From: Orthonyx spaldingii
Taxonomy: Eukaryota; Chordata; Aves; Passeriformes; Orthonychidae
Length of the DNA stretch: 64,000 nt
Assembly (NCBI GenBank): GCA_013397795.1
Contig: VZTJ01000764.1
Span: forward strand, 1,316,258-1,380,257
Reading direction: 5' to 3'
Shown here: in pieces, positions 1 through 12,733 of the stretch
Layout: every line of letters starts with the position of its first letter
Numbering within the stretch: position 1 is the stretch's first letter
Translations under genes and position numbers: made by a program
The notes under the pieces: model-generated
What the model saw: only the letters and a program-made list of their open reading frames with translations
What the model was told of the DNA's origin: nothing
Database searches by the model: none

Positions 1-480
1 CTGGAAAATATCATTTGCTAGTGACTTTAGTTTGTGCTAATATTTGCTTCACACTCCAGTTTTCTGAAATTAGAATAATTTTGCCATAAAAGGCCCCAGA
101 TAGACACTGCAGGAGAACTCTGCTGTTGACCTCAGGTAATTAAATATCTCTTGGCACTCTGGGGCACTTGCATCTATGATAGATCAGAAGGTGCGAGTGG
201 TGGATGTGGTATAAAAAATAAGCAGATAAAAATCCTCCTTTACAATTAACTGTGAAGTTATTATATATTAAGCAAAGTTTTTCTGAGATAAACAGTTATA
301 TCCTTTAATCTCCTTTACATATATTTTCAGGCACCTGCAGAACTCCAGTCTGGAGTTTTTTCACATTACATTTTTTTGCAGTGAGTATTTCAGTATACAT
401 GGGTATTTCCATGTCTTGTGTGTCTTTTCCAGATAGAGACCTGTTGTAATGAAATTTCAAAAAATTAAACATACACATGG
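1..480. other. Unassigned AT-rich DNA
   Basis: No gene, repeat family or RNA was recognised. The sequence is non-repetitive and AT-rich up to the dinucleotide microsatellite that begins near 481. Confidence 0.6.
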
Positions 481-516
481 GCACACACACGCACACACAT
501 ATATATATATATGTAT
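481..516. repeat. CA/TA compound microsatellite
   Basis: A run of CA dinucleotides, interrupted once by CG, passes directly into a run of TA dinucleotides. This is a simple sequence repeat, about 36 bp long and likely variable in length between individuals. A short minus-strand reading frame over it is only repeat translation. Confidence 0.9.
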
Positions 517-3500
517 AGAAGAGCATGATTTTTTTCCTCACTTATGTTCTTCCAAAACAGGACAGATCTACATTTGTCCATGTGTTTAAATTCTTTTTTT
601 TTTCTCATAGTTGGCTTACTCATCATAGACAAGACTCAGCCTCTTTTTTGTTCAAATCTTCCTTTTTAGAGCAGCCACATATTTGTGAATCCTAATACAA
701 AGTAGAGACAGAAGTAGTGCTTATTTTACATTCAGATAAAATCCTGAGAAAGAATTTCACTTTAAAAAGTGAAGAGAATGAACAGTTGGTGCTACTTCAT
801 TAAACCAAGATACCATTTGCAAAGGAAGTCAGGTTATTCCAGGAACGTAACACTTTCCTGGTCATTAGTGGTTCACAACCATTAAAGATTTTCTCCAATT
901 TCCAGATGTCAAGGCTGTCTCATTAAGAACTGCAAGAGGAAAGTGCCTTGATTTTTCCTCTCAACACAGAAAACTGACAGGTATGGAAGACTAACTCCAA
1001 AATGAATTTTCAACCAAAAGGAACTATTTCCAAAGTTAAAACCTGTGTGACAATCAAAAGCCATTCTCTATTTAGGAAGACGAAAACTTTTATATTCTAA
1101 TCATTTTAACTGATTTAACAACACTTTTCCTACCACATTCTTATTGAAATTAAGGAAGATTGATCAGATCCATCAAATGTATCCCCTATGATGTTAAGAG
1201 TTGTTCTTCCAGCTCAGTGGGACTCAGTATTCCGAGTAATCTTGTAGGAGGTTGTCAGTTTATCTTCAGTTTCCAGTGCCTTCTGTTTTCACTTTTTTTA
1301 CTTTTGTTGCATGAGAAACTGTCATTGCTGCTTTACATTTTATGCCAAGGAGAATGCGTTGGTCTAAAAAATTACAGAATCTCTTTAGTAATTTTTGAGC
1401 AGATTGTTGTGAAACAAGCTATGAAACTCAGATCCTTGCTTACTGGAACACAGGGGAATTTACTCTTGGAAGCTTTCATTTAGCAATGTTTATTTTATTC
1501 TTCAAAGATAAGTGTTCTTTCGTCTTAGATGAAATGTGTGATATGTCGACTGAGTCAGAGAAATGGAAATTCTTTTATTTAGTAGTTTTGAAAGGATAAT
1601 GTTTTCCACAGCATATTGTAATATTTATTTGTTTCATACTGTCTTTTTATTCTTTTTTTATTACATATAGCATTCTTTGCAGGGAACTTGAACTTCAGTG
1701 TCATGCAGGTATAAGCACCTGTAGATCTAAATATTTTTTCACATAAACATGAAGTTGTGGAAAACTTTTACAAATTTGTGACTTGAAATCAATATTCTCT
1801 TGGACTTCAGCATTTTTGTTGTTTGGTTTTGGTGTGATGATTTTTATTGTTGTCTTTGGCTTTTTTGGGCTTTGTTCTGATGATAGATTACTTAAAACAT
1901 TTGTTCTTTCATTCAGGTTTTGATGGTCTTGTTCTTTGCTTTTCTGAACATTAGTTGGAATATTAAGTTAAAGAAAATACCATTTAAGAGATGTTAACTC
2001 ATCTAGTAAAAAGAAAATAAAAGTTTAAGATGAAATACTAAACCCAAATTTTCAATTTGAACATTAAGCAAAATGAGCTAGAGAAGTTTGGTAGGTATCC
2101 AGATTATACTCAGATTTAACATCTAACCTGACAGATGTATCATACAAGGAGAAAAGTGCATGGAAAAAGCTGTCACTCACCCCAGATTCATGATTCTTCA
2201 GGTGTTGGCCGACTTCCAGCTCATAACTGAAAAGCTCAGGTTTGAAGTTTTTCATTAAAAGATGTGAGGTCACAGATCCAAAACAATCAAGAGGATTTTC
2301 CTCCTGTAAAAGTCTGGGGGAGTCGTGTTGTCTGCCTTGGGTCTTGCCAGGAGCTCTGGTATCTCCTATGAGCCACAGAAGTGACTCAGGGTGCCAGGAG
2401 GAGAACCTGACAAAAACATGACCACCACCCGAATTTATCTGAATAGATCTGCATCAAACATAACAGCTTGCATAAATCAGCAAATTCCAGTGAAGAACAT
2501 TTTCTCTAGGAATTTTGTTTTTCTTTCAAACCAGCTGTAATAGGGAACTGCAAATAACAGGATCCAAAGGAAAATGCAGAAACATGGTAGAAAAAGAGTA
2601 GAAATCTGGAAGAGAATATCAGGAGGCTGTAGCAGAGGAGGGTAATTCATGCCCTTAGTGGATGTGAACATGGATCACGGTGGTGTTTCCCTTCACACCA
2701 ATGAGTATATTTACACAAAGACACACATTTATACTTGAGGCTATATATCAAGCTGGTTTTTTATGTATATGCCGACGTGTAGATGTACGTTTTACGGTTC
2801 AGCACTTCTCTTCCATCTGCCCTTCCACTCAGTCTTTACACGTGCTTTCAAACTTCGAACTATCAAAAGACTTAGATGTTTCCAAGACGAAAATTTGAGC
2901 AAAACATTTTACGTGATGTAGAAGCCACTGAATGAAGGTTTATAGTGTGTGCTCTGAGTTCAGGCTATGCAGTTAGAGTGGCATTTCTGGCCTGGGAAAC
3001 CATCAAATTATATGGCTAGCATTTCCCCAACTAATTGACTAAAGGTTGGATATCTATAATATTTTTTAATTAATTGTCAGTCTGAAATTCAAAGAAGTCA
3101 CCAGAATATTTCCTGCAACCATAGTTGACTCTTGAGCCTCATTATAGCGCTGGCACTAAGGAATTTCCTCGATTAGTTTTTAAATAATTGAAGAGATGTG
3201 TACAGGTCAGATACAACAGAAAATTGAGGGAGAACAAAGGATGTTTTCAGAACATTACTGGACAATTTGGCAGTGATGTATGCTGAGAATTACACTACTT
3301 ACAGAAATTCATTTCCCTGAAGAATGTATTTCAGATATTACTTGTGACCTCTGATGAACTGACTACATTTAACTATCCTACATTGTTGAAAGGATATTGA
3401 CTTGGATTGACCAAGTTGATAGCTTCCCTTTTTATTTTTTTTTTGTGCCCACAAAAGGTTCCTTTAAAAAGCCATTCTAAACAAAATTAACTCAAAATAA

Positions 3501-6500
3501 TGTAGAGAAGAGCCATTTCAAATGGGCTTTGCCACAGTCACCTTTTATTCTTCTTGCATAAAGGACAGTATTTGGATAGTTTTTTTTTCATGATAAGAAT
3601 TAAATACTAGACTGAAACCACATCCAGAGCTACAGTTGTCACAGCATTTTGGACACTGCTAAAATCAACACGAAGGTAACAGAAATTTAGCTTAAATTCT
3701 TGCTCAAATATAGGTACAAGCCAAACAGTTTGGCTGTAAACCATCCAATGGCAGTACATAAGGATGCAAGAGGAATATTTTTAATTTGACATATCATCAA
3801 TGTCCTCCAGCTGATGTCCTTGGTGGTTTTCTTTCAAATCTTTGGAGAGGTTTCCACATCAGTATTTCCAGGATTTCTCTGTATCCAGTAGTTAAAGTAA
3901 CAATACAACAGACAAGCCTTCATGTCAAAGTTTACCAACACCTCTTAAACACTGGAAAACAAGGTTTCAGGACAACTTCAGTTGGCTTCAGCTGGTACTT
4001 GTAAACACTTCATATAACTGGTCATCATTTATGGGAAATCATAACCTTAGCATAGATGGGTTTCAGCTGTGCAGCCTCAGCCCAAATGAGCTTCAGCGGT
4101 AGCCCTGGGTGGGGCAGCTAAGCTAACCAGTCATGGTGCGGGGAGGAGCATGTGCTGTATGCTATAAAAGGTTGTGTTTTAAGAGGCTGAAGGCAGGGAT
4201 TGATGATGGGGTAGTTGATGTTGCTGGGGGCTGCCTTGAAAATATCCCTGGTGTGGTTGCAGGAGTGTTGTGACAATCACACACATCTATAAAAGATAAT
4301 CATAATATGCCAGCATAGAGTCCAATTTACTATTGTGTTTCCTCAAAGCTGAAAAGAGAAAGAAAAAAATTCTATATGAGCCAATAACACCTTTGAGAGA
4401 AATCTGCTATAATGAAAAGATACAGACAAGAGCACTCCACCAGCTGTCAACAGAGACTTTGTTTGTCTTGCAAACATGGAGGTATTTAGGGATTTAAGCT
4501 CTGGGCCTTTCTACCCAGGTTTTTCTTTTAACCTCATCCTTAAATTAAGTTTACAGGTGATTGAAGATGACAGGTTGTCAAACTGACTGCGATCTCTTGG
4601 TCCAAACAAGAGCTGTCAAGAGATGACAGCCTGGTCCCTGCCAGCCTTGCTGCTAGAGACAAAGGTGCCACTTGTAAAAGCCTATCTACCTGTCCCACCA
4701 CATGTTTGTGAGTCACTTCTGAGCCAGTGGGGCTTGAAGGTAAATAAAAGGATCAGGAGGATTCTGTTAGGAAGCATGAAACAGCAGCCCATGCTCTGAG
4801 CAAAACTGGCAGGGATAACACAAACTGACTCAGTGTCTTCCAAAGGCAGATCCAGGTGAATCCCTATAGGGGAAGAGCATATCCATGTTTTTCTTTCCAA
4901 CTGACAGCCTAGCTGAAATGTGGAAGAAAGAAGGAGAGAAATGAAGGCAGAAATTTATGAACAACAAATGATTAGGAAGAGGAGAAAGCCAAGAGGAGTT
5001 TGCAGACATGAAAAATGGCTTTTGCAGAAAAAATTTCACCTTAACACTGGTCTGGTGAACCACATGGTAGACAAACTGGCAACTTCTGTGCCAAGCCAAA
5101 CTCAGAAAAGCTCTTGCTCCTGTGACAGTGTCTTTGCAGCAGACACTCTCCACACCTTTCCAGGAAAAGCAGCTCCTGCACTGGGAATTTTGCACCACTC
5201 TCCAAGATCCAGCTTGATGGAATCACTGATTCATGTTGGAAAAGTCTGAAGAGGTAGTTGAAAAGCATGTCAGAGCTCGTGTGTTCCTTCTAATCTCTGA
5301 GATTCTGCTGAAAAATTCTTAATCTGGCCATTCAAAACCAAACCAAGCCTGCTGTTCCTTTTACCACAGAAGAATGGTAATAATAACTGATGTTATATTG
5401 CAGTAATAATAGATGCCCCATTGCCTCTAAAACCCACAGAATTCAGAAGGCAGCAATTATAGTAGCTCTTTTGAGACTTTACTGGTAGTTCTAGGCAGAA
5501 GAAATATCCTTAAGGGAACAAAAATTCTGGCAGCTGAATAAGGATTATTTTAATTTGAGATGCCTCAGATCTGAGCATTTCTGATTTGTTCATGCTTATG
5601 TATTTCCTTTCATGCATGTGTGCATCCCCTCCTGAGCTTTGAAGAAGCAACACATGAATATGGAATGGAAAGAAAATCCTCTGGAAGGAAATGAAACCCA
5701 AGTCTACCTTGAAAAGGAATACCGGCTCAATTATATTTTACTATCTTTTCTCAATTAATTATACAAAAGCCAGTACAAAGATTCAAACAGAAAGATAATA
5801 AATTAAGTTCTGCCTCCATTTGATTATTAAATAGAAATGACTGTGAGGCATTTTCATTTAAAAAAATATCACCCCAGGAGGCATCTTCTTGAGCTCATCA
5901 CCTCAGCGTGTCTCTAGTACCCTTGAATAGGAAAGATTTACGACAACTTTTCAGCTGAAGCTTCTTTTAATTGACAGAATTTTGTTGCCACCACTGAAGA
6001 ATAATTCTGTGAGATTTAGGACATGAATGCAGTGACTGGTGCATATGAATTCCAGTTTCCTTCCAAATTCTGCTCAAACAAAATCCCTCAGAGGTGGCAC
6101 CTGCCATTTCTCACTGTGAATTGGGCTATGGTGAAGGATATTTAACTTTGGAATACAAGTCGGTTTTGTAGATGTTTTGCATTTTTGGGTTACCTTTTCC
6201 TGAAATTTCAGCTCCATTACTGTTTTCTGCTTCCTAACAAGAAAGCTCTCCTTAACTCTTAATGTTTCATCTGGATGGCAATTGAACACATGAGAAGAAA
6301 AAAAAGAAAAAGTCTTGGAAATGGGCATATAAACCCGTACCTGAAGAAGATCTCAGTATTTCAAACATCCTAGTGACACTGCACACCTCAGTGGTGTGCA
6401 GCACTACTGGGAGCAGCACAGCTGGGAAATCAAGCCACTCATTCAGATACCTGCAAAAAAATCAGGAATGCAGTTGAGAATAATTCTCTCTCATGGGGAA

Positions 6501-8342
6501 TTCTGACATTTCACTGATCCATGTCTGAAAGGAAGCTCTTGAAAATACAAGAATGTTGAGAGAGAAAAAGGCCTGTGGATCTGATCTGCAGCCTGAGATA
6601 TACCAAAAACATTGAACTTGACACTAATCTATGCCCTCACAAGCAGCTACCTCAAGACAGAAAAGAAACAGAAAAAGAATAAAAAGAGAAAGATTTTGTT
6701 ATATTATCTGCATTTTCTTTTCAATTTTATAAAACAGAACTTATTCAAAAGACCTTGAAGTATCAAATTCAATTCCAAATGATCTGTGGAGTTTTTATCA
6801 GATTAGATTAGTAGTAAAAGATATAATGCTTCCAGAGACTATAGTGCTCAGTTCTACAAAGTCTTAATAACTAGATGCTATGATGGGCATCAATACTGAT
6901 TGTTTCAGTGAATTAAAATTTGGGAATGCTTTTACAGCAAACAGCCCAGTGTAAGTGTTCTTTCCAGCATGATACATCTGGTTTTGGTCATAAAATACAG
7001 GTCTCATTAAGTTTTGTATCTTTTCCCTGATAGGGTTTCTCTCCAGTGGGTGATATTATTTGTGGTTCCCCTTACAGATAGCTTTAGTCACAAGGCTGAT
7101 GTTACTCTTCTCTGGAAGCAGTGAAAGTAATGGATGTCAAATGCTTTTTCTTGATCCTCATTAATTGGACCACTCAGATTCTACAATTCTGAAATAATTT
7201 TCAGTCAAAATAACACATTTTTTTAAAAGCCCACAAAAACAAATGTATGAACTGACTAACCATTACACTGGATTGTTAAAAATAAATAGGTACATTTACA
7301 TGTTTGGGGTAATTTGCAATTACTTAGACTAGATTTTTTCTCATTTCACTTTTAAATCAGTAACTGAACTCCAGGATTTAATGTTCTAATTTCTTAGACT
7401 TTAAGCCCTTCATGGGTTTAGGGATGAAAGAAATAGTTGTCTAATGTTCTTTCATGATGAGTGAAGGTATGGTGCCCATTTTCATAACAGAAATCTGTAC
7501 AAAATATTAATATAATCTGTGAATCTCAGTAGGTGTTTATAAGCACTGCATTTAAGACACTTCCCATCAGCAAAACAGAATCCAAGTCCTGGGCTTTTAA
7601 CGCACAAGGTTTTAAGTAATCCAGGTAGAGCCATGACAGATGCCAGGTGAGGAGTTACCAGAAGTTTCTTCTCTTCTGATATTTTCAAAATGAAAATTTC
7701 CAGAGATCCCTGCTTGCCTTCTACAAAAACCTGTTCCCTTAGTGAAATTTAACAGTTTAGCTCCCTGTCCTCATCCTACTTGCCCTTGTACTACTGGTGA
7801 TTGTGCTGCTGTGACAGCTTCAGTCTTGACTGAATCCATCCACACTTTACTGTTTGGCTCAGCTCAGTATCCCTTTTAGATTCCTTTATTGTGGTTGAGA
7901 GTCACATCTGCCTTAATCTTTGCCAAATCAATTAAATTATTTGTTTCTAATATAAACTAGCTACATATAATGAATTAGTTATATTTGAGTTTAATAGCCC
8001 AAACTGATATATTTCCACACTCAAGATACCTCTATTTCAACTGCATCCATGACAACAAATTAAACCATACATATGAAGACACTGATTCTACAGTTATAAA
8101 ATCTCAATTATATCAGAAAGAAGCTTCCACAAATATGTCTATATTTAAAATACTGAAAATTAGTAATTTTTGTCTCCCTTTGAGATGAAAAAAGACATAC
8201 AGGTTATCTACAATCAGTTATGTATTCAAATTGAAAATGCCACTGACCTGCAACTCGTGTCTTAAAAGTAGAGCTGTAACAAAAAGCAGAAAAATTCATA
8301 CCAAAGTTATTCGAGAAGGCTACAAAATACGAATTTTGTATT
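517..8342. other. Unassigned single-copy AT-rich stretch
   Basis: I see no supportable gene. Open frames are about 120 codons or shorter and none resembles a known family. Two local structures are treated as findings: a GC-richer patch with a TATA box around 4060-4170, and a bulged hairpin at 6371-6406. No interspersed repeat was recognised, although old diverged elements could be missed by eye. Confidence 0.5.
6371..6406. other. Short perfect-armed inverted repeat (hairpin)
   Basis: The 9-base arm CTGCACACC at 6379-6387 is followed by a 5-base loop and its exact reverse complement at 6393-6401. Outside this, TAGTG at 6371-6375 can pair with CACTA at 6402-6406, leaving a 3-base bulge on the left side only. 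That gives 14 base pairs. It is too short for a typical microRNA precursor and may be chance. Confidence 0.5.
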
Positions 8343-8380
8343 TATATATGTATATATACACACACACATATATATACACA
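8343..8380. repeat. TA/CA microsatellite
   Basis: Alternating TA runs flank a short CA run. It is a simple sequence repeat of about 38 bp with the same composition as the one near 481, and has no coding meaning. Confidence 0.85.
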
Positions 8381-11300
8381 GACTATAAACAGAAGCATTT
8401 GCAGTAGTAAAAATGAGGTTTTACAACCTCTTGAAAAATGCTCACAGTTAAGTAAACCTGGAACCTGAGGTGCATGAGAGTTTATTGCCTTCCAGACTCT
8501 AGCTGTTCCACTCATATATGGTTTACTGCCCAGAAGATAAGGATATTTTTTCCTCCAATACAGCAATTTTTCAAGAAGTGAGTTAGTGAATTGAAGCACC
8601 AGTATGCAAAGAAAAAAAGACTTTTGGAAAAGTCTGTGGAACTCTGTAGAAATTTTTTCTTTATGTAAATTATTGCCAAACAACGATGAGTAACAGATTC
8701 ACTCCAAGTTTGAAAAACCTGTTGATAGGTAGTACCCAGTGATCTGGTGTTAAGGCATTGAGTAAAATCCTGAATTTTTAAAGGCCATGTGATATTTCAA
8801 ATTAAATCAAAACTGGGAACAGGAATCAATAGAACAGACTATGTTATGAGGTACATACTGAAGTCTGATACCTCACCAAACTCACTTTCCAAGAAATAGA
8901 GGTTAATAAGATGTACAACCTGTACTACCTGCTTCTGGAATCAGCATTAGTCACTTACACAGTGAGTTTTGGTGTTTCTCCAAGAGCTCATAGATGCTTC
9001 CAGATGTTCCTCTAAATTTATGATTCAGGCACAGAGACCCCCTCCCACTCTTTGATCTCCTGTACCATGGAAACATGATATTACTGGATTTTGAGTGTTA
9101 CATATGAGCTTTTGATTCTCTAGGGGTTACTGGGGCTTATGAGACACGAAAAAAGCTTACATTTTTCTTTTGGAAGATTATGGTTTTAAAATGTAGAAAG
9201 TGTCAATCGCATCTGACTGGGTTGTGTGTTAGGGAGGTGACTATGTTATTTTTATCCTATACCATCTGTTAGATGGAAGTAACAAAGATTTTAACTCTAT
9301 CTAAAATTTATTTATTTTATTTATATCAGGCACACTTAAATGTTTCAATGCACATCTTTATTTCACTTGTAGTTTTTCGCTGTAGCAATCCTTTTCGGAT
9401 TTATGTGATTGATCACCCTGTTATACCCCCGCCTCAATAAGCAGCTGCCTGACAGACACCATATGTTGTTTAACCTAGATCTGGCTGCTTAAAATCCTCT
9501 CTTGCTGCTTGTTTACTCATTTTTTGTCACATTTTTTCATTAGGTGATTTAGTTTTAAATGGGTCATGGTGTTGCCTCCTTCCCACAGCAGTTTTTAACC
9601 ATGTCATACTTTCTTCCACTCCATACATCTTTTCTCTTTCTGTGTGTGTTACCTCAGTTAAAGTCTTTAGCCTGAGGACCTCTACAAATGGTATTAGTGA
9701 CTACTCATATATTAACAGTTTACTTTATTCCCCTAGCAGCATATTAACTGACAGAATTTTCTGCCAGCTATTTCAGGGCCTTGTGATTTTTTTCCCTATT
9801 CAGGATTTTGGAAGGGGAGAGAGGATTATACTGTAACCCATTTTGCCACATAAAATTATGCCTTTTTCCCTTTCTTCAGTTCTATTACCACCTGCAACTT
9901 TTCTGCATTTCACTTTAGAGGACTTGCCTCTTCACCACTCTATGGATAATCATTTGCAAAGATTTTTCTGATCTTATGTAAATGCCATAATGACAGAAAA
10001 CAAAATTTTGAACTATAATCATTAAAAGGGGACATTTGAATAACACATTTATTTTAAAGATCTTAAATAGCTTTACAAGGAGAATGCAAGCCCAGACACT
10101 GCAGTGATGTCATGACTTAGCTCTCTAGGGAAGACCCATCAAGAACCACGTCTGAAAGGGCTCAGGGAAAGTGTCAAAGGAACTGAAAGTCTCTGGTGTG
10201 TCCCACCACGGGCCCATGGATTCAAGGTACCAGCAGAGTTGTGCTTATGCATAAACCACACCAACTGAATAAAACTCTTCCCAGATATAATTTTAAAAAC
10301 CCATGCAGTTCCAAGAAATTATGTTTTCTTTTTAATATGTGGTGTCTGAGGGTGGAATGAAACTGCTTTCTTGCTTTGGGGAAAGTAATCTAAAATAAAG
10401 GAAAAAACCTCAAAAGAATTTTTCCAGAATTATAATCTGCATCCCTACTCTGAAGCAAAAATGCTTTTAGACAGTGGGCAGTACATATGGAAATCTATGA
10501 GGATGTTAATGCCCATGTTCTGCCTCTGTTTTGCACCAGTCAGCAATATGCTGACAAAGAGAGAATTACAGATATGCCAAGATGCTCATCTCAGCTCTAT
10601 GACTCTCACTGCAGTTGCCTTTTATTCCAAATATTCTATTTTAGCCATTCTTTTCCACAAAGATTTCCTATATTATCATATAGCAGTTTGTGTCATTGAG
10701 CTATATTTGTTGCCTTTCTTCTGTATTCAAATTTTGCTTTCTGCCCTCAGATCCAAGGACTGAGTAGCTGGAGAAGCTGACAGAATTCATAATGGTAGAC
10801 TGAACATGAGGCTGATATTAATGGAAATTCCTGTTCCTCTCTGTGTCCAGATATAGGTTTTAAAAAGGTTATATGTTCCCTCAGTAGGAAATCTCAGGAA
10901 GAAGGAAAAATATAAACATGGAGATTTAGGTGTAGGAGCAGAGAAGCAGAGAAGGATATAAAGGAATGCAGTATAACCCCAAGTCAAATTCTAAAAAAGG
11001 CTTGTGTTTTACAGTGAAAAGAAAGCTGTGCTTTATTCCAGCACAGTCATTGTGGTGAGTGATAAAGTGAGAGCATAATGTGCAATAATTTTAAATTATC
11101 ATGAGAATTACCCAACAGTATCTCCACGCTTCAGTATCTTGGCTGTCACAAACCAGTGAGAGGAATCATGATGTCTGCTTTTTTTTAAACCTAGTGTTGT
11201 GGAGGTTCTGCTTAACCTATCATTTACCAATGAAAATGTATCTGATTTTATTCCTAAAGCTTTGAGAAGTGAAAATTATACCCTGTGTATTAAATTTAAC

Positions 11301-12645
11301 TGAATGTAATATATAACAGCATAAATCAAATTTAATTGGTGTACTATTGCATACAAGAAGTGACAAGATACTTCTTCAGCTGTGGAAAAGATAAAGTGTG
11401 ATTGATGGCAGAAATTAATAATTGAGGAATGTAATTCACCACAATAGATACAATCTACAGAGCAGTTTTCAAAATGGTTAGGCAAGGCTAATAAGTGGGA
11501 AAAGTTTGGCACAGCTCTTGCTTGAGAAGCACAAGGTTCTGAGAGAAATAAATAAGTTAGAAGGCTTTTAAAGGCAAAGAGAGCCAAACTTCAACACCCT
11601 TTTAAGTAGCACTCCCATGTCCTCTGTGTGTACAAGCAAAATGACAGAGTCGGGGAGTTCCCAGTGCCAAGGACTGTGAGTGCCTCAGCTCCAGGATACA
11701 GCGCCCACTTTGCAGCCCACTCCACCAGAGCAGCAAAGGGGGATGCAGAAAATATTTTTGAAACAGAGATTTGACAATCTGAAGAATCCTGTTTTAAAGT
11801 CAGAATCCTGCCTGCACCACTTGAAAAGAAACAAGTCTTCAGTTTCCTGCTTGGGTGTTATGGCAGAGTCCTGTGCCAAAGGCACATGTTAAAACACCTT
11901 TTCCTGATCCTGTTCCTTGCTGTAACCAGCCTTTCCCTCTGTTCTTGGAACAGAGGGCCATGTCCCCTGTTCCTCATACATGCCCAAGGTCAAAACCCCC
12001 ACAGTTGCACAGGTTGTTGGGGCCATACCTGGGAATGGACGGGGAAGAGGAAAGGAGGAGACTGGGACAGAGGTGTTGGGCAGCCACAGTAACATTAGGA
12101 GTTGAAGTCTGGTTCTTGTGATGCTTAAATAAAGCCTACTCATCACCAGTCCCTTTTCTTTACACCTGGCTTGATGAACTTGAACAAAAATATAAGGGAA
12201 AAAATAGCTGTAAAGAAGCTAAAAATTGTGATTATATCAAATCACTTAGAAGTTTTGTGAATTGTCCTTTGGGCTGTATAAGAATTCAGATTTCAACTCT
12301 TACCCACATGAGTCAGGGAAAAGCACAGCTCTGACTTCTTTTGCTTTCCCCAGGTGAGGGAGACCTTCATGCTTTCTTCCCTGTGCAATCAACTGATCAA
12401 AGAGTGTCCACACCAAGGACTGGCTAAAGAGCTCAGAAAGGCAGCCACTCCAGCTGGCCCAGGCAGCCTTTCCTTCCTCCTATGCTAACGACTCCTAAGC
12501 ACTCTTTTCCATTTATATGATCAACAAAGCACTTCCACATTTGACAGCCAGAGCAGTAAGGTTTGTGCTGGATTCAATGTGCAATAACTCTTTCCAGTTG
12601 TCACCACAAACAGGACATTCAGCTTAGAATTTACCAGTTGTGCAT
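8381..12645. other. Unassigned single-copy stretch
   Basis: No gene is supported. The most gene-like frame starts with ATG at 10461 and runs 100 codons. It is hydrophobic in its second half but matches no receptor or other family I know, and frames of that length are expected by chance in this much AT-rich DNA. The part from about 11650 to 12110 is GC-richer than its surroundings but carries no repeat or exon signature I can name. Confidence 0.5.
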
Positions 12646-12733
12646 CAGTGTCACAGCCACGTGATTTGCATTATTCCCATGGAGCTGATCAGTGTCACAG
12701 CCACATGATTTACATTATTCCCGTGGAGCTGAT
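12646..12733. repeat. 44-bp tandem duplication, two copies
   Basis: Copy one is 12646-12689 and copy two is 12690-12733, directly adjacent and in the same orientation. They differ at three positions, all A/G transitions. Two of the three are CpG in one copy and CpA in the other, as expected from methylation-driven decay. One change turns the palindrome CACGTG (12658-12663) into CACATG in the second copy. Confidence 0.95.

Noticed and set aside
305..541. Minus frame with a cysteine/valine-rich stretch
   Set aside because: It is created by the CA/TA microsatellite at 481-516.
4920..5249. 109-codon plus frame with a charged N-terminus
   Set aside because: No domain, overlapped by equally long minus frames, and it starts without ATG.
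6371..6406. Hairpin as a microRNA gene
   Set aside because: The stem is only 14 bp, while microRNA precursors need roughly 30 bp of pairing.
10461..10763. 100-codon ATG frame with hydrophobic C-terminal half, looking vaguely like a membrane receptor
   Set aside because: No family motif, no homologous wording I recognise, and frames of this length are expected by chance many times in AT-rich DNA of this size.
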